Position numbers and translations under genes: made by a program. A DNA stretch of 60,898 nucleotides from CAYJBH01 sp964368625 (lineage in GTDB: Bacteria > Bacillota > Clostridia > Oscillospirales > Ruminococcaceae), in NCBI GenBank assembly GCA_964368625.1, contig CAYJBH010000018.1, forward strand, positions 1-60,898, given 5' to 3'. Below are positions 24,016 to 33,674 of the stretch, piece by piece. Every line of letters starts with the position of its first letter. The stretch's first letter is position 1. The notes beneath the pieces are model-generated. The model was not told where the DNA came from, ran no database searches, and was given only the letters and a program-made list of their open reading frames with translations.

Positions 24016-25813
24016 ATCTTTTATGAAAATCATCACCCACACCATTAAAGTCGTTGTTATAATAATCTTCTTTGCCCACATTCCCATCAAGAAACAAACC
24101 GGAGTTAATTAAATTGTTTTGAACTTTTTTCAAAATAAAATCGCTACGGCTGTTTAACACGGTTTTTATGTTTTTGTTTTGTAGATAGGTGGCTATATAC
24201 TCAGTTATAGCTTTTATATCTGTATTACTTAAATAGTTTTTTGCCTTTTTAAAAAAATGTATATCCGCAATACCTTTGTTAAGGTCTAAATTACCCTGCA
24301 CCATAGCAAGGCCGTTATCAAGCTCAAACTGAATATTTTCGGGGCTTAATATTTCGTTTTCAATAACCGATACGTTGTCGGGAAGGGCCTGCGGCACTTT
24401 CGCACCGGGATACGGTATTTTTGGAGAAACTATTTTATCCTGGTCATATCGCTTTACGCTTCCATCCGGCATCAATAAAGAAACTTTACCAAATGCAACG
24501 TTCTGAACCGTTCCGGTCTCTCCACTGGCTGTAGTAACCGTTTTGCCCTTATAGTTAGTGTTAAGTTTATCAATCTTTTTGCGAAGCTCGGTTTCTGTTA
24601 AACCTCCCTTAACAATGTTTAAGCTATCACCCTGTATTATCTCTCTTTTAGCCGCCGAGTATTTCATGCCCTCAGCTTTCATCTGTTTAGCTAAATCCTG
24701 CGAGTTTAAAGGTTGCTTTGCTATAGCCTCAAGCCTTCTCTTATGATAAGCTTCAAGCTCAGTAAGTTGTTGTGCTTTGGTTAGTATCTCACCGGTGTTG
24801 TTGAGGGAGTAACGAACCTCGGGGGCGGTGGTTGCATCTGCATTAAAAATTTCATTAAAAGTTTTTCCTTTTATCTTGACTTTGCCGTCTGTATATGTTA
24901 CTCTACCTATAGAACCTAAGTTGTTTGTATCTGACGGCAATTGCAGCCCGACGCTCTGCCTCCAATTGTAGGTTCTATTTTTATTGCTATCTAAATACAG
25001 GATAGGACTGGTTTCGATTTGATTTTTTGCATAATTATTAGAAACTTCATATGTACTAACCACAAGATTAAAGTTTTGATACCTTCCTCGTTTTGATGTA
25101 GGTTCTAATTCTATTGCAGTTAATATAGGTTTTTCTGTATTGTCAAATAATTCCCCATACACAACAATTCTGCTGTCAGCTTTAGAGGTGTTTTTACTTG
25201 TTGATTTTAATACGATTATAGGGTTTTCTAGCACATTAGGAATTTGTTTAATAACGGATTTATTCATTCCTTTATGGTCTCTAAAAATATCGTTAATTTT
25301 ATCGCTTTTAATAGTTATCTTTCTGCTGTCAATTCCTATGCTTTGTAAGGCTTGAGATGTTGTTCCAAGCTTAAAAATTTTTCTTGTTTTTTCGTCCCAA
25401 TTGTCAATCTCGTTTGCAAAATTGGGATTAATCGCATACCTAACCCCATCATTATTAACACCTCTATCAACAACATCATCCACCGCCTGCCTTGCATTTG
25501 TATTAAACGAATAAAGGTCGGCGGCTATTTCTTGTATTACCTTTGCACTGTCGTTCCCATACACGCCGTAGTATGCCTCTGCATAGTCATTAATAACCTT
25601 TTGGTATTGTTCTATGCCTAAAGATTGTTGTAACGTGTTTATGGTTGCCTGTGTTAGCTCCGGTGTTGCTATAGCGTGGTAGTATTCATGAGAGGCTATT
25701 CTCTCCTGCGTTCTCGAATCAGAATCCGCATTAACTATAATCGTTGCGTTTTTATACTCACCGTTAACCCAATGCAAAAAGTTCTTGCAATCTTTTTGAC
25801 CGTGAAAGATATA
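24014..25813 (-). pseudogene. 5'-truncated phage/MuF-type protein with zincin motif
   Basis: The open frame runs from just after a stop at 25814-25816 to 24014. The first possible start is a TTG at 25777 with no convincing ribosome site. Counted from that TTG, residues 30-34 are HEYYH, a zinc-metalloprotease HExxH motif, with a third-ligand candidate E83 in IQEIAADLY. Residues about 115-285 resemble the phage MuF C-terminal domain (IKQIPNVLENPIIVLKS and following strands). The C-terminal 250 residues (KGKTVTTASGETGTV, then a charged alpha-helical end) are unassigned. The beginning is missing, so it is best read as the tail of a large phage or polymorphic-toxin-like protein left after deletion. 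Confidence 0.7.
25792..25811. repeat. Direct repeat copy 2 flanking the MuF remnant
   Basis: CTTTTTGACCGTGAAAGATA, matching the copy at 23956-23976. It lies immediately next to the position where the MuF-type reading frame becomes closed, as expected for a recombination breakpoint. Confidence 0.45.
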
Positions 25814-26079
25814 TTATTTAATAACGTAAAAAAAGATAACTATACCGGGAAGAAGGCTTTAAATCATTCTCCTTTTTTATTTAACATAAAACATGCAAAA
25901 ATTTATAGATTTTAGAATATTATAGTGATATACTTATACTGTCAAGACAAATTTAGTATTAAGTGGTATTGAGAGTTAAATCTCATTCAAGTAAATTTGA
26001 TATTTTCTAAGGTATAAGAAATATAGGTGATTAGAAAGTTAACTTGGTACGTAATTTTTATGTAAGGGTAGGTTTTATA

Positions 26080-27429
26080 ATGAAAAAGATTATTAGTTTT
26101 ATAGTTCTAATTTCGATGATGATGGCTTTAATAGCTTGTAGTTCGGTTGATTCAGAGGTGGATGACACTATCAGTGGAGAAAATGTGTCAAATGAGAACA
26201 TAGAAGCAGAAGAACAAGCAAGCCAAGAAGTAAATTTGAATAACACAATAGGAGATGGCACCTTTACAGTCAAAGAAGAATTCGACCACACTGCGTTTAA
26301 TTTTGAGTATCCGGATATAAAATCTATTCTTGAAACAGATGGAAAGCTTAATATATATTTTTTGGTTTTGGGTAAAAGCAACGAAGGATATCAACATGAG
26401 ATAGATGACAAAGATTATCGCTCAAGTGAGGCTGCTATCTATATTAGTCCAACTAGTGAATTGCCAATAATGTATCAAGCAGAAAGTGGGCAACAATATC
26501 ATGATACGGAATATATCATAGAAGAAGATAGCGTTTCGATTCTAATTCCTGAGTTAAGATTTGATGTATCTGTATACCCATACATAGGGATTCAACTTTT
26601 AAGCGAAGGTGATTCACTATTTTGGGAGGAATTTGCACCTGAAGATGTGCTAGTCAAATATGAAGGAAAAAGAAACTTCCTTGAATTTGAAGACCCTTTG
26701 ATTGAAAAATTTGTAAGCCTAGAATATAATATACCTGTAGGTCAAATTACTCTAGAAGACCTAGAGAGAGTAAAAAAAATTAGTATCAATGACTTCAACA
26801 TAGAGGCACTTGAAGGGGCAGGGATTATAGGCGAAGATGGAAAAGGCAATTTCACTTCTTTGGAAGACTTAAGGTATATGCCGAATTTAGAGATTATTAA
26901 TCTAGTGAACCATCAAATATCGGATATTTCGATTTTAGGAGAATTACCAAATTTAAGATATATAGAACTCTCGGGTAATAACATCTCGGATATATCAGTT
27001 TTAGCTGATGTGAAAAGTCTCGAGGATGTATTTTTAAATGATAATAATATTTCAGATATGTCACCTCTTAGCAATTTAACAAATTTAGAACATGTTTATC
27101 TAGACGGCAACAAAATAACAACCATTGCGGACTTATCAAAATCAGAGACTCTTTATACTATATCACTAAAGAATAATCAAATAACAGATGTAACCCCTTT
27201 GAACACAAATGTAATAATTGAATGGATTATGCTGGACTATAACAACATAACCGATGTGAGCCCTATGGTACAAATGCATACCTTAAGAGAGCTATCGTTA
27301 GAAGGGAATCCCATAAGCGATATAAGCCCACTAGGTAGTACGGGCCTATTTATATTAAATGTGAAAGGAACTAATGTAACAGATTTTTCAGCGGTTGAAC
27401 ATTTCATAGTCATACTGGAAAGAGATTAA
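26080..27429 (+). CDS. Leucine-rich-repeat lipoprotein
   Basis: 449 residues. The N-terminal signal with lipobox LIAC puts the lipidated Cys at residue 20 (MKKIISFIVLISMMMALIAC), followed by an acidic linker. A beta-rich middle domain (about 60-220) is unassigned. The C-terminal part (about 265-440) holds seven 21-22-residue internalin-type leucine-rich repeats, for example LRYIELSGNNISDISVLADV. It is likely anchored on the outer face of the membrane for protein or glycan binding. The chosen ATG starts the signal peptide; an upstream in-frame start would destroy it. It is a single gene with its own strong terminator, next to the phage-like remnant. Confidence 0.85.
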   Translation: MKKIISFIVLISMMMALIACSSVDSEVDDTISGENVSNENIEAEEQASQEVNLNNTIGDGTFTVKEEFDHTAFNFEYPDIKSILETDGKLNIYFLVLGKSNEGYQHEIDDKDYRSSEAAIYISPTSELPIMYQAESGQQYHDTEYIIEEDSVSILIPELRFDVSVYPYIGIQLLSEGDSLFWEEFAPEDVLVKYEGKRNFLEFEDPLIEKFVSLEYNIPVGQITLEDLERVKKISINDFNIEALEGAGIIGEDGKGNFTSLEDLRYMPNLEIINLVNHQISDISILGELPNLRYIELSGNNISDISVLADVKSLEDVFLNDNNISDMSPLSNLTNLEHVYLDGNKITTIADLSKSETLYTISLKNNQITDVTPLNTNVIIEWIMLDYNNITDVSPMVQMHTLRELSLEGNPISDISPLGSTGLFILNVKGTNVTDFSAVEHFIVILERD

Positions 27430-27526
27430 AAAGCTGAAACAAGGGTGAAATGTAAGGCAACTTTTTTAATGCGAGGGTTAGAACCCATTGTCAAAAAATC
27501 ATATTACATTAAAATTGGAGTGGGAT

Positions 27527-27575
27527 AACAAAATAAAAGGGTACAGTCCACCGGGCTGTACCCTTTTATTTTGTT
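27527..27575 (+). terminator. Terminator with 20-bp perfect stem
   Basis: Arms at 27527-27546 and 27556-27575 are perfectly complementary over 20 bases around a nine-base loop (TCCACCGGG). The outer part is A-rich on the left and T-rich on the right. It lies 98 bases after the LRR lipoprotein. Symmetry allows it to act in both directions. Confidence 0.8.
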
Positions 27576-28032
27576 GAGTGATGACTGATTTGAAACGGCG
27601 TGGAGCAGTTTGCGAAGATGGGAAGCAATAAGCGCCCGAAAATATTTTTGAGTATCGGCAAAAATATTAGCATTGAAAAACCTGTCGCTACCGACCAGTT
27701 CGAAATGGATTTCTCACCATTCAAAATCCCTGTTCGGCAGTGTGGAAGGTGTAACGGTTAGTGTGTCGTTTGAATTTTCTCACTCCACATGGTGGCGATT
27801 ATTCTTGAATGGACTTATGATGGCTACTAGGGGCTAACGCAGCTAGGTGCTGTTTATCCGATAACCAACCCGTTACTTATTGCAAAAAATACAAATTAAG
27901 TTATAATATATATAGAAGCTTACATTTCGGGTAGTTTTTTTAATTAATGTTATATAAAAGAGACTAACTACATATTAAAATAATTAGTTGTACCACAAGC
28001 CTGATTAAAAACAAATTGAAGGAATTAAGATA
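27576..28032. other. Gene-poor region before the MFS gene
   Basis: Base composition is more even than in neighbouring intergenic DNA. A 47-codon open frame at 27618-27761 (middle ISIEKPVATDQFEMDFSPF, end RQCGRCNG) looks protein-like but has no ribosome site, no family I recognise and no start context. It may be a fragment of a lost mobile-element gene. The last 150 bases are AT-rich and probably hold the MFS promoter, which I could not define. Confidence 0.35.
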
Positions 28033-29313
28033 TTGATTAATAAAGTTAAAACAAAAATAGGTGCCGGTAATTGGTTGGCAATTGTACTGCTAGCTTTTTC
28101 AGGACAAATAGCATGGGCTGTAGAAAATACATGGTTTAACACATTTGTTAACGATGAGATTTCTCCAGATCCGGCAATAATTAGTGCTATGGTTGCTGCC
28201 AGTGCATTAACTGCAACCCTTGCTACCTTTATAATGGGAACTTATAGTGATAGAATGGGTAAACGTAAGGCGATTATATTGCTTGGGTACATTTTGTGGG
28301 GCGTATCTACCGCTATATTTCCGTTATCGTCGCTTGCACAATCAACGGCTATATCTGTTGCACTTTTGTTAATTTTAGATTGTGTAATGACATTTTTTGG
28401 TTCTACAGCAAATGATGCATGCTTTAATGCATGGGTAACCGATATAACTGACGTCACAAACAGAGGAACTGTTAGTGGTATTTTAGAAGTTTTTCCACTT
28501 GTAGCTCTTGTTGTAACTACAGTAGCTTCCGGAATAATTATAGACTCATTTGGATACACTGTGTTTTTTGTATGCCTTGGTGTAATAGTTAGCTGTAGCG
28601 GTGTTATCGGCGCATTTTTTTTGAAAGATGTAACTATAGATTCACATAAAAACAAATTGAGTTATAAAAAACAATTACTACAAGCATTTTCGTTTAGCGC
28701 ATTAAAGAAAGACTCAAAACTAAAATGGCTGCTAATTTGTATACTTGTATTTACAGCAGCAGAACAAATTTCAACACCTTACCAAATAATATATTTTACT
28801 CAAACACTAAAATTTAACTATAGCGAAATTGGTGTTTACCTTGGAGCAATGACACTTTTGTCCGGTATAGCGGGTATCGCCTTTGGTTTAATTGTTGATA
28901 AGGTAGAGAAAATAAGGTCGATGATTTTTTCTATAATAGTATCGTCGCTTGGATTTTTTGTTGTGGCGGGGGCTAAATCAATGCTGTTCTTGTGTATAGG
29001 TATCTTTATTATGGCTTTTGGAATAGTTGCTAAAATTATTGTAAGTGGCGCATGGTTAAGAGACTTAACACCGCATAATGAAGTTGGTGGCTTTCAAGGT
29101 ATAAGAATGGTATTTAGGGTTTTATTACCAATGATTATAGGGCCATATATTGGTCAGTTTATAATTACCATATTTGGTACACCAATTGTGGTAAACGGTA
29201 ATAACGGTTTTTTACCTACAAATTTAATTTTTGTAATAGCAGGTATTTTTACCTTGTTAGCATTTATTCCGCTATGGTTTATGAACAAAACTAATGGAAT
29301 GAGAAAGGGTTAG
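28033..29313 (+). CDS. MFS transporter, probable sugar or glycoside permease
   Basis: 426 residues with about twelve hydrophobic segments and the MFS motif A between helices 2 and 3 (GTYSDRMGKRKAI). The cytoplasmic loop in the middle of the chain is charged (KKDSKLK). It starts with TTG after GAAGGAATTAAG. It lies 6 bases before the GH2 glycosidase gene and overlaps its ribosome site, so the two form one operon. The likely role is import of a short glycoside that the glycosidase then cleaves inside the cell. The sugar itself cannot be read from sequence. Confidence 0.85.
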   Translation: MINKVKTKIGAGNWLAIVLLAFSGQIAWAVENTWFNTFVNDEISPDPAIISAMVAASALTATLATFIMGTYSDRMGKRKAIILLGYILWGVSTAIFPLSSLAQSTAISVALLLILDCVMTFFGSTANDACFNAWVTDITDVTNRGTVSGILEVFPLVALVVTTVASGIIIDSFGYTVFFVCLGVIVSCSGVIGAFFLKDVTIDSHKNKLSYKKQLLQAFSFSALKKDSKLKWLLICILVFTAAEQISTPYQIIYFTQTLKFNYSEIGVYLGAMTLLSGIAGIAFGLIVDKVEKIRSMIFSIIVSSLGFFVVAGAKSMLFLCIGIFIMAFGIVAKIIVSGAWLRDLTPHNEVGGFQGIRMVFRVLLPMIIGPYIGQFIITIFGTPIVVNGNNGFLPTNLIFVIAGIFTLLAFIPLWFMNKTNGMRKG

Positions 29314-29319
29314 TTTAAT

Positions 29320-31008
29320 ATGTTAAATAAAATAGATACAAATAGTGTTTTAAGTGAGTATCCAAGGCCACAATTATGGCGCGAAAGCTATATAAATTTA
29401 AACGGGGTTTGGGATTATTGCGTTACGGGCGGAGAGCAACCAAAAAAATATATTGAAGAAATCATTGTGCCTTTTTCACCGGAATGTGAACTTTCAGGCA
29501 ACGTAACAACCCCGAAATCTAACGAGTGGTTATGGTACAAAAAGGCTTTTACATTACCTAAAGATTTTAACCAAGGTAAAATTCTACTGCATTTTGGCGC
29601 TGTAGATTGGCATGCATGTGTTCTTCTAAATGGCCAAAATGTGGGTGAACACAAAGGCGGATATACAAGCTTTTGTTTTGATATTACTAAATATTTATTA
29701 GATGGAGAAAATGTTTTAACTGTAAAGGTGTTTGATCCACAGGACACAGCAGCACAAGCAAGAGGTAAACAAAAAATTAACAGCGGAGGAATATGGTACA
29801 CGCCGCAAAGCGGAATATGGCAAACTGTGTGGATGGAGAGTGTTCCCAGCACTTACGTAAAAAGTGTTGATATAAATACTGATTTTGAAAACTCAAAAGC
29901 ATATATTACAATTAACTGCAATAGTGATGCCGCTTGTGAAATAACTGTTGAGCAACAGAAAATTTCAGCAAGGTGTAACGAAAAAATAGAAATAGATATG
30001 CCTGATTTTATAGAGTGGAATGTGGATAATCCACATTTATATAACGTTGATGTAAGAGTGGAACATGATTATATTAAAACTTATTTTGCAATGCGAATAT
30101 TAAATATTAAACAAGATGAAAAAGGGATTAAGCGTATATACTTAAACGGCAAGGAATGTTTTTGCAATGGTGTGTTAGACCAAGGTTATTGGCACGATGG
30201 AATGTACACAGCACCAACAGATGAAGCACTTATATATGATATAGTGAAAATGAAGGAGCTTGGATTTAATACGCTTAGAAAGCATATTAAAATTGAACCA
30301 ATGCGCTGGTACTACCATTGTGATAGGCTAGGAATGATGGTTTGGCAGGACATGGTGAACGGCGGCGGAGACTATAAATCAGCTGTAATAACGGCACCGG
30401 CATTTTTACCCATTAGTATAAAAGACAACAACTATAAAGCCTTTGCAAGGCAGGATGAAAGCGCACGAAAAGGCTTTTATCAAGAGATGACAGATATGGT
30501 TAACATGCTAAAAAATTGCCCATGTATTGTTATGTGGGTGCCATTCAATGAAGGGTGGGGACAGTTTGATTCACAAATAGCATACGACATGTTAAAACAA
30601 CAGGATCCAACCAGATTAGTTGACCATGCAAGCGGATGGCATGACCAAGGGATAGGAGATTTTAAAAGCCTACACATTTATTTTAGAAGATATGAGCATA
30701 AAAAAGACAAATTAAACAGGGCTGTTATTCTAAGCGAATTTGGAGGTTACTCATATAAAGAAAGTGATGCAAAACATATAAAAAAAGAATTTAGTTATAA
30801 AAAGTTACGAACAAGAGAAGAGTTTGTTAGCTCTGTAAGAAGTTTATACATTAATGAAATAATTCCCGCAAAAAATAAAGGCTTGAGCGCTTGTATTTAT
30901 ACACAGCTTTCCGATGTTGAGCAAGAAATCAACGGGATATTGAGTTTTGATAGAACAAAATGCAAGATTAACGCCGATGAAATTAAAGATCTATTTGAAA
31001 TGTTGTAG
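29320..31008 (+). CDS. Glycoside hydrolase family 2 enzyme (beta-galactosidase/glucuronidase-like)
   Basis: 562 residues with no signal peptide. Domain order is an N-terminal jelly-roll sugar-binding domain (SYINLNGVWDYCV ... LHFGAVDWHACVLLNG ... GENVLTVKVFDP), an Ig-like domain around 180-260, then a TIM barrel. The barrel shows the acid/base Glu in MWVPFNEGWGQFD and the nucleophile Glu in VILSEFGGYSY. It is shorter than most LacZ enzymes and closer to compact GH2 members. It is encoded directly behind the MFS gene, pointing to an intracellular role on an imported glycoside. Specificity is not determined. Confidence 0.88.
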   Translation: MLNKIDTNSVLSEYPRPQLWRESYINLNGVWDYCVTGGEQPKKYIEEIIVPFSPECELSGNVTTPKSNEWLWYKKAFTLPKDFNQGKILLHFGAVDWHACVLLNGQNVGEHKGGYTSFCFDITKYLLDGENVLTVKVFDPQDTAAQARGKQKINSGGIWYTPQSGIWQTVWMESVPSTYVKSVDINTDFENSKAYITINCNSDAACEITVEQQKISARCNEKIEIDMPDFIEWNVDNPHLYNVDVRVEHDYIKTYFAMRILNIKQDEKGIKRIYLNGKECFCNGVLDQGYWHDGMYTAPTDEALIYDIVKMKELGFNTLRKHIKIEPMRWYYHCDRLGMMVWQDMVNGGGDYKSAVITAPAFLPISIKDNNYKAFARQDESARKGFYQEMTDMVNMLKNCPCIVMWVPFNEGWGQFDSQIAYDMLKQQDPTRLVDHASGWHDQGIGDFKSLHIYFRRYEHKKDKLNRAVILSEFGGYSYKESDAKHIKKEFSYKKLRTREEFVSSVRSLYINEIIPAKNKGLSACIYTQLSDVEQEINGILSFDRTKCKINADEIKDLFEML

Positions 31009-31315
31009 TATATAAGTTTTAAAAACATGTATATCGATAAAGTTAAAGGGTTAATGAATCCTCTACTAAAAGAAAAGGCTACTTTAAAAAATAGCAGAAA
31101 ATATAAAACTAATTAACTTAATGGTTTTATTAGGTTTTATAAAATTTACGGTGTAGCTTACAGTTTTAGCTGTTGTTTGTAACAATGAAAAAACGATGAG
31201 GATGTTATTAACAACAAAAGAGCATGGGGTTTCGTTAACAAAACCCCATGCTCTATAAATTTATAGCAAACAAAAACAAGTAACAATATGTTTTGTTCAA
31301 TATTTTGAGTATTGC
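31009..31315. other. Intergenic region between convergent GH2 and TSCPD genes
   Basis: AT-rich, no gene. The only clear element is the long hairpin at 31219-31254 described separately. Confidence 0.6.
31216..31254 (-). terminator. Terminator of the TSCPD gene
   Basis: Perfect 14-bp stem AGAGCATGGGGTTT (31219-31232) / AAACCCCATGCTCT (31241-31254). On the minus strand the hairpin is followed by TTTT. It could also stop transcripts from the convergent GH2 gene. Confidence 0.75.
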
Positions 31316-31552
31316 TTAAATAGATTTTGCCAATGCTTTTGCAAGTTGGTCGGGGCAAGATGTAGATTTATCTCCGCATTTTATACCGCTAAATTTTGCA
31401 ATAACATCAGTTGCCTGCATTCCTTCAACAATCTGGCCTATTCCAAGTAAATTTCCGGGGCAGCCCCCTTCAAAATTAACAGATTTTACAATCGCTCCTT
31501 CAAGTTCATAGCTAATTTTTCTAGAGCAAACGCCCTTGGTTATAAAGTCCAT
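31316..31552 (-). CDS. TSCPD domain protein (TIGR03905 type)
   Basis: 78 residues, recognisable by its own name-giving motif near the C-terminus (KSTSCPDQLAKAL) and the start ITKGVCSRKISYELEG. Conserved cysteines at several positions (GVCSRK, GGCPGN, IKCGDK, TSCPD) suggest metal or redox function; related TSCPD domains occur in ribonucleotide reductases. ATG 31552 is preferred over an upstream ATG at 31567 because the ribosome site GAAGGGA sits at the right distance. It is a stand-alone gene with its own terminator. Confidence 0.9.
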   Translation of the reverse strand: MDFITKGVCSRKISYELEGAIVKSVNFEGGCPGNLLGIGQIVEGMQATDVIAKFSGIKCGDKSTSCPDQLAKALAKSI

Positions 31553-31825
31553 TGTAGTTCCCTTCATTTTTGCTTCAACACTGTTCTAATAAACAGGCAT
31601 TATTTTTATCATGGCGGTTATTGATCAAGTTTAACTAATTTATAAACAATTTTGCTGCTTAATATAGTGCAAAAATGCTTTGTTTTAAGCTAACTATAAC
31701 ATGTGATTCTATCTGTGTCAAGAATAAGATATACAAAAAACAAAAACTAGCGATGTGTTAGAGGTTGCTCATATGGAGCCATTGTTACCACGAAGCTGAA
31801 TGGTGTGTAGGATTAAGAGAACAAA

Positions 31826-32040
31826 CTGATTCTACATAACCGACTTAAAGAAACACGCGCAGCACAAAAATTTTCACAAGTAGAGATTACCTAAATGGCG
31901 GGTGTAGCAAGAAATACTATTAATTCAATCGAAAGAGGTTACGTTACCCCGATAGCAAAACTTACATTGATATTATGTATCACATTTGAAGTGAAGTTTG
32001 AGGATCTATTTTATGAGCAAAATGAGCAAACCTTGTATAA
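31826..32040 (+). pseudogene. Xre-family HTH regulator with premature stop
   Basis: Reading from CTG at 31826: LILHNRLKETRAAQKFSQVE, IT, an in-frame TAA at 31892-31894, then MAGVARNTINSIERGYVTP and KLTLILCITFEVKFEDLFY. This is the complete layout of the short single-domain Xre/Cro regulators of about 65-70 residues. It has a nonsense codon in the turn of the helix-turn-helix and no intact ATG at the front. The remaining downstream frame runs into the terminator hairpin. It could still make a truncated peptide from the ATG at 31895, but that lacks the first helices. Confidence 0.8.
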
Positions 32041-32084
32041 AAATAATCTGACACTTTACAAATGCAGTGTCAGATTATTTTTAT
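32037..32084 (+). terminator. Terminator behind the Xre pseudogene
   Basis: AAATAATCTGACACT (32041-32055) pairs perfectly with AGTGTCAGATTATTT (32066-32080), with A-run before and T-run after. Confidence 0.85.
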
Positions 32085-32126
32085 ATGTGCGCCTCTGTTT
32101 TAATGTAATCGTTTAAGCTGTATGTT

Positions 32127-33197
32127 TTACATGCCTGCGGCAGCCATTTTTCTTGCCATTAATTCGGGGTTTGCCGAATATGTTAGAGCGGTATCTTTAT
32201 CAATTGTATTAGATTGTAGCAAAGCTAATAGGTTCTTATCCATACTCTGCATCCCCTCGCCAGGGCCGGAACTCGACAACAGGTTGTCAATCTGGTGGAT
32301 TTTATTTTCTCTTATAAGGTTTTTAATTGCCGGGTTAACCGTCATAATTTCAAATGCCGGAACTCTTTCACCGCTTAGTGTTGGTATTAACTGCTGACAA
32401 ACTATTGCAGTTAATACCATTGCAAGTTGTAGCCTTATTTGATGTTGTTGATCAGGTGGGAATACATCTACAATTCTATCTATTGTAGCACCGGCGCCGG
32501 TGGTGTGAAGGCTGGATAAAACAAGATGACCTGTTTCAGCAGCAGTCATTCCAACTTCAATCGTTTCTCGGTCTCTTAATTCGCCTATAAGTATAACATC
32601 GGGGCTCTGCCTCAATGCGCTTCTAAGAGCCATAACAAAGCTTTCTGTATCGATGTTGACCTCGCGTTGGGAGACAATGCTACTGCTATGTTGATGTAAA
32701 AACTCAATTGGATCCTCTAACGTAATAATATGCTGTTGCCTGCTACGGTTGATCTCATCTATCATACATGCTAAAGTAGTGCTTTTTCCGCTACCGGCAG
32801 CACCGGTAACAAGAACAAATCCACGTTCGTTTTTGCAGATATTAATTACATCCTGAGGGATGTGTAGTTCGGTAGGGTGTGGAAGATTAAAGGTGATTAC
32901 CCTAATAACAGCAGCAAGTGTACCGCGCTGTTTATATGTGTTTACCCTAAATCTTGATAGGTGTTGAATTGCGAAAGAAAAGTCGTCATCGCCAAGGGTT
33001 GTTAGTCTTGCTATATCACGATTTGCGTGGCTATATATCTGCTCTATAATATTTTTTGTGTCATCCGGTTTTAATAGATTTTCAGTGAAAATAGCCATTT
33101 TTCCCTTTACCTTAGCGGTAATTGGAAGCCCTGAAATTATAAATATATCGGACGCTCCCTTATGTACGGCATCCTGAACTACTGCGTTAAAATCCAT
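32127..33197 (-). CDS. pilT: Type IV pilus retraction ATPase PilT
   Basis: 356-residue hexameric secretion ATPase that depolymerises pili. Walker A is GAAGSGKST at 132-140. The Asp box and Walker B (VILIGELRDRET) and His box (HLVLSSLHTTGA) follow. The C-terminal AIKNLIRENK resembles the AIRNLIRE signature specific to PilT, separating it from assembly ATPases PilB/GspE. It is the last gene of a seven-gene minus-strand operon, with ribosome site AAGGAG. No assembly ATPase, prepilin peptidase or major pilin gene lies in this window, so those must be elsewhere. Confidence 0.93.
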   Translation of the reverse strand: MDFNAVVQDAVHKGASDIFIISGLPITAKVKGKMAIFTENLLKPDDTKNIIEQIYSHANRDIARLTTLGDDDFSFAIQHLSRFRVNTYKQRGTLAAVIRVITFNLPHPTELHIPQDVINICKNERGFVLVTGAAGSGKSTTLACMIDEINRSRQQHIITLEDPIEFLHQHSSSIVSQREVNIDTESFVMALRSALRQSPDVILIGELRDRETIEVGMTAAETGHLVLSSLHTTGAGATIDRIVDVFPPDQQHQIRLQLAMVLTAIVCQQLIPTLSGERVPAFEIMTVNPAIKNLIRENKIHQIDNLLSSSGPGEGMQSMDKNLLALLQSNTIDKDTALTYSANPELMARKMAAAGM

Positions 33198-33214
33198 CTA
33201 CAAACTCCTTATAA

Positions 33215-33673
33215 CTATAAAAAAACCGGAAATTCGTTATTGCTTTCCCATTCCTCAGTATAGAGCAACTGCCAACGAATAATATTAAAATCTCCGTTCG
33301 GTAATACCTCGATTTCGCTGTAAAGGCTCTCTACATCGCTAACTATCGTTTCATAAGAGATGTAAACCTTATCGTCACGCATAACAATATTATAATCCCT
33401 AAGGATATTGCTCAATTCCTCATACTGTTTTTGTATATCCTGTTGAACGGTATCCGTCACCACAGCATGAATCTGCATTAAGGTAGTTTGAGCGGCTTCC
33501 TCAGCCTTGTAGTAGGCCGTGGTGGCATCAGCTACATTTTGACTCAGCTTGTTATCGGTGTCGGCAGATACATAGGAGAGCGTAGCAAAGGTGATAAGTG
33601 CAAGCAAAACAAATACCACAAGTAAAAGACTAGTACCTATCGGAACGCCCATGTTTGGTGCTTTATTATTCAT
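33215..33673 (-). CDS. Membrane-anchored pilus-operon protein, unrecognised
   Basis: 152 residues with one hydrophobic helix near the N-terminus (GTSLLLVVFVLLALITFATL) and a long, mostly helical acidic exterior part (ATTAYYKAEEAAQTTLMQIH and onward) ending in a short beta-like segment. It resembles PilX-type or minor-pilin-like membrane proteins in topology but lacks a prepilin G/FxxxE cleavage motif. The ATG at 33673 is preferred over 33682, which would overlap the AGGA ribosome site. It slightly overlaps the region upstream of pilT and is fully within the operon. Confidence 0.7.
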   Translation of the reverse strand: MNNKAPNMGVPIGTSLLLVVFVLLALITFATLSYVSADTDNKLSQNVADATTAYYKAEEAAQTTLMQIHAVVTDTVQQDIQKQYEELSNILRDYNIVMRDDKVYISYETIVSDVESLYSEIEVLPNGDFNIIRWQLLYTEEWESNNEFPVFL

Positions 33674-33674
33674 A

